Positions 6,713 to 8,183 of a DNA stretch of 8,183 nucleotides are shown one piece after another. The stretch is from DATCVA01 sp036567205. Its GTDB lineage: Bacteria; Pseudomonadota; Gammaproteobacteria; Burkholderiales; Burkholderiaceae_B. Numbering within the stretch: position 1 is the stretch's first letter; every line of letters starts with the position of its first letter. The DNA is taken from positions 1 through 8,183 of the forward strand of contig DATCVA010000109.1 in NCBI GenBank assembly GCA_036567205.1. Direction: 5' to 3'. The notes under the pieces are model-generated. The model was not told the DNA's origin and did no database searches. It was given only the letters and a program-made list of their open reading frames with translations. The position numbers and the translations under genes are program-made.

Positions 6713-6811
6713 GAAGTACTCCTAAGAATTAACAGCCATGGAAGATATAAAAACCATCAAAACATGGAATAAATTCTACGCGCTTGTGCATTGCGAAATA
6801 CGATCATCTCT

Positions 6812-6841
6812 TATATAAGACAATATAAATTTATGTTTCAA
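6812..6841 (-). promoter_or_regulatory. Candidate sigma70 promoter of aceA
   Basis: On the minus strand TTGAAA (6841-6836) is followed after 18 bp by TATATA (6817-6812), giving a leader of roughly 90 bases before aceA. The -10 lies inside a perfect 12-bp palindrome, TCTTATATAAGA (6809-6820). In DNA this AT-rich such matches arise easily, so this is one of several possibilities. Confidence 0.35.
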
Positions 6842-6862
6842 TACAATAGGTTAAAAATTATA

Positions 6863-6897
6863 TTTCACTATATAAAACGATATTTTTCGCTATGAAA
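6863..6897. repeat. Direct repeat of a TTTCrCTAT element, possible operator pair
   Basis: TTTCACTATATAAAA (from 6863) and TTTCGCTATGAAAAT (from 6885) share TTTC-n-CTAT followed by an A-rich end, and are offset by 22 bp, about two helical turns. The second copy is itself a partial dyad (TTTC...GAAA). Same-face spacing fits cooperative binding of a regulator of aceA, but the protein is unknown. Confidence 0.45.
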
Positions 6898-6946
6898 ATA
6901 AAATTCATGCAACGCAACATAGTATTTTTACATTGCACGTCTAGTA

Positions 6947-6961
6947 TTTCATAATATGAAA
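6947..6961. promoter_or_regulatory. Perfect 15-bp dyad TTTCATA-A-TATGAAA, candidate operator
   Basis: The seven-base arms are perfectly complementary around a single A. The half-site TATGAAA also occurs in the 6885-6897 element (CTATGAAA). It overlaps the expected -35 region of the queF promoter and lies far upstream of aceA. Confidence 0.45.
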
Positions 6962-6973
6962 AAAAGGGGTGCT

Positions 6974-6982
6974 TGGTACAAT
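6974..6982 (+). promoter_or_regulatory. Extended -10 promoter element of queF
   Basis: TGGTACAAT fits the extended -10 form TG-N-TATAAT with one mismatch. The expected -35 position (about 6954-6959, ATATGA) is poor, which is common for extended -10 promoters. Transcription would begin near 6989, only about five bases before the ATG at 6994 and about 29 before the ATG at 7018. This is part of the reason for preferring the latter as the queF start. Confidence 0.5.
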
Positions 6983-7017
6983 ATGGCTAATTAATGTTTA
7001 TTTCGGACCCCATTGTT

Positions 7018-7842
7018 ATGGTCAACACCATCCTGGCAAATGCGCCGTTAGGTCACGATGTTTCCTATCCGAAGGCCTATGACCCCGGCCTGCTTTTCCC
7101 CATTTCCCGGCACATCAACCGGGAAGCGTTATCGCAGCAGCCCAAATGGCTCGGCGCCGATATTTGGAACGCTTATGAAATTTCCTGGCTCAACCTGAAA
7201 GGCAAGCCTATTGTCGCTACAGCCTGCTTTGTATTTCCCCAAAGTAGCCCCAGTCTTATTGAATCCAAATCGTTCAAACTCTATTTAAACTCGTTCAATG
7301 AGGCCAGGTTTGAAGATGCCAACACAGTCACCAAGCAATTGCAGCAGGACCTTAGCCGTGCAGCCGGCGAAGCCGTCGGTGTGACTATTAGCATTCTGGG
7401 AAGCGAAAATACCAAAATGTACCAGTCTCTAGAGGGTCAAAATATCGACGATCTGGATATTGAGGTAGATACCTACCAGCCCGCACCGGGCTTGTTGCAG
7501 TGCGTGGCACAGGCGCAGGCGGTAAGCGAAACGTTAACGTCTGATTTGCTTAAGTCGAACTGCCCGGTTACCGGCCAGCCGGACTGGGGTAGTGTGCAAA
7601 TCCGTTATACCGGCCCGCAAATAGACCGTGCGGCACTGCTCAAATACATTATTTCATTGCGTCAGCACAGTGAATTTCACGAGCATTGCGTGGAAAAAAT
7701 GTATTGCGATATATGGGAAGCTTGCCAGCCACAATCGTTATTTGTATATGCGCGTTATACGCGGCGTGGCGGTCTTGACATCAACCCGTGGCGCAGCAGC
7801 GAACCCGCACAAGTCAGCCAGATGCGCACCGTGCGACAATGA
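7018..7842 (+). CDS. queF: QueF, NADPH-dependent 7-cyano-7-deazaguanine (preQ0) reductase
   Basis: QueF reduces the nitrile of preQ0 to the aminomethyl group of preQ1 using two NADPH, in the cytoplasmic synthesis of the tRNA base queuosine. Counted from the ATG at 7018 the protein has 274 residues and is of the long, two-module type. The QueF signature ESKSFKLYLNSFN begins at Glu82. The catalytic Cys182 lies in LLKSNCPVTGQPDWGS with Asp189, and His221/Glu222 in SEFHEHC. The C-terminus YARYTRRGGLDINPWRS is conserved. An in-frame ATG at 6994 would add eight residues. Neither start has a good ribosome-binding site; I prefer 7018 because of the predicted transcript start and because the N-terminus then resembles other betaproteobacterial QueF proteins. 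It is divergent from aceA and shows no operon partner. Confidence 0.96.
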   Translation: MVNTILANAPLGHDVSYPKAYDPGLLFPISRHINREALSQQPKWLGADIWNAYEISWLNLKGKPIVATACFVFPQSSPSLIESKSFKLYLNSFNEARFEDANTVTKQLQQDLSRAAGEAVGVTISILGSENTKMYQSLEGQNIDDLDIEVDTYQPAPGLLQCVAQAQAVSETLTSDLLKSNCPVTGQPDWGSVQIRYTGPQIDRAALLKYIISLRQHSEFHEHCVEKMYCDIWEACQPQSLFVYARYTRRGGLDINPWRSSEPAQVSQMRTVRQ

Positions 7843-8044
7843 ATAATTAAACATCTCGTACTGGCCTGAGTTTACAAGGTTGCGGTTTTTACCATACGGA
7901 GTCCTTGGGACGCCGAAGATTTTTGACACGTCACGGGGTTCTTCATACGCCGGATTTAGTTCTTGAGATGTCGGGGCGGGGGTGGACCAGGCTTCTGGCC
8001 GACGGAGCGACGAACCGGGCCGAGCAGTCCCCAGGGCCGCACAC
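7843..8044. other. Unassigned intergenic DNA between queF and the insertion sequence
   Basis: There are about 200 bp with no convincing gene, and I found no clear terminator for queF. From about 7905 the sequence becomes GC-rich (for example GGGGCGGGGGTGGACC near 7973) and looks different from the DNA around queF. It may be a fragment of another mobile element or of a lost gene. Open frames on the minus strand here lack ribosome-binding sites and recognisable motifs. Confidence 0.5.
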
Positions 8045-8066
8045 GAGAGTGTCCGGAATTTTGTGT
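8045..8066 (+). repeat. Probable left terminal inverted repeat of the insertion sequence
   Basis: GAGAGTGTCCGG-AATTTTGTGT is the likely outer end. The 8-9 bases just before it (ending GCCGCACAC) would be one copy of the target duplication if the element inserted intact. The matching right end is outside the window, so the boundary is approximate. Confidence 0.55.
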
Positions 8067-8099
8067 TCGGGCCTATGATTATCTTCAAGGAGATGAACC

Positions 8100-8183
8100 A
8101 TGGCACGAGAACAGAAGAAAGAGCCGGTCGGTATTCCTAAGGGCAAGCTGCCCGCCAGCGCCCAGCAAATGCTGGACGAGCTG
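8100..8183 (+). CDS. N-terminus of a probable IS256-family (mutator-type) transposase, partial
   Basis: The ATG at 8100 follows AAGGAG seven bases upstream, and the frame is open to the window edge (28 codons). The visible residues are polar and basic at first (MAREQKKEPVGIPKGKLP), then QQMLDEL, which fits the start of IS256-type transposases. No catalytic DDE residue is reached. The assignment depends mainly on the terminal repeat just upstream. Confidence 0.6.
   Translation, partial: MAREQKKEPVGIPKGKLPASAQQMLDEL

Larger units (their letters stand above)
6713..7017. other. AT-rich divergent intergenic region between aceA and queF
   Basis: This is about 300 bp without a gene. It is visibly AT-rich compared with the flanking coding DNA. 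It contains candidate promoters in both directions and a set of short dyads and direct repeats listed separately. I saw no preQ1-type riboswitch and no small reading frame with a ribosome-binding site. Confidence 0.8.
8045..8183 (+). mobile_element. Left end of a probable IS256-family insertion sequence (cut by window edge)
   Basis: A terminus-like sequence starting GAGAGTGTCCGGAATTTTGT is followed after about 35 bp by a transposase-like reading frame with a good ribosome-binding site. The terminus resembles the ends of IS256-family elements (GAGnGTnTGGAATTTTGTG-like). Such elements are about 1.3 kb, so most of it lies beyond the window. The family assignment rests on memory of the terminus and layout only. 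Confidence 0.65.

Noticed and set aside
6900..7017. preQ1 riboswitch before queF
   Set aside because: The predicted leader is only about 30 bases or less, and I see no preQ1-type stem-loop with an A-rich tail covering a ribosome-binding site.
7738..8146. Minus-strand open frames downstream of and overlapping the end of queF
   Set aside because: They run antisense into queF and the IS end, have no ribosome-binding site, and show no recognisable motif.

Overview
The window looks like part of the chromosome of a betaproteobacterium of the order Burkholderiales, probably Alcaligenaceae (Advenella- or Pusillimonas-like). This is an inference from protein character, gene order and moderate GC; no search could be run. 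About 6.7 kb on the minus strand carries respiratory and central-carbon genes. A divergent plus-strand gene follows, and the right edge enters an insertion sequence.

Reading leftward on the minus strand, isocitrate lyase (aceA, 6712-5387) ends at a strong intrinsic terminator (5299-5327). A perfect FNR/Anr box (5259-5272) then drives a ccoI-derived gene (5224-4268) and ccoS (4259-4104). A second perfect FNR box (4020-4033) precedes ccoN (3950-2454), ccoO (2442-1789), ccoQ (1786-1613), ccoP (1620-694) and ccoG (682 to beyond the left edge). These encode the cbb3-type high-affinity terminal oxidase (CcoN, O, Q, P) and its assembly factors (CcoG, CcoS, CcoI-like). Both FNR boxes predict induction at low oxygen. 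The genes are tightly packed, and at three junctions the upstream TAA stop codon is part of the next gene's Shine-Dalgarno sequence.

The most unusual gene is the ccoI-derived one. It is an uninterrupted 318-codon frame that keeps all eight membrane helices expected of a P1B copper ATPase, including the CPC motif. It lacks the N-terminal metal-binding domain, almost all of the actuator domain, and the whole phosphorylation/nucleotide-binding region (no DKTGT, TGE, HP or GDGxND). The losses are in frame and fall at domain boundaries, and the FNR promoter sits directly in front of the shortened start. This suggests a retained ATPase-less copper membrane protein rather than recent decay.

On the plus strand, queF (7018-7842) encodes the NADPH-dependent nitrile reductase of queuosine synthesis. 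An AT-rich intergenic region of about 300 bp (6713-7017) separates it from aceA. That region holds divergent promoter candidates and several related dyad/direct repeats that look like operators. Downstream of queF is about 200 bp of unassigned DNA that becomes GC-rich, then the left end of a probable IS256-family element (8045 onward) with the first 28 codons of its transposase.
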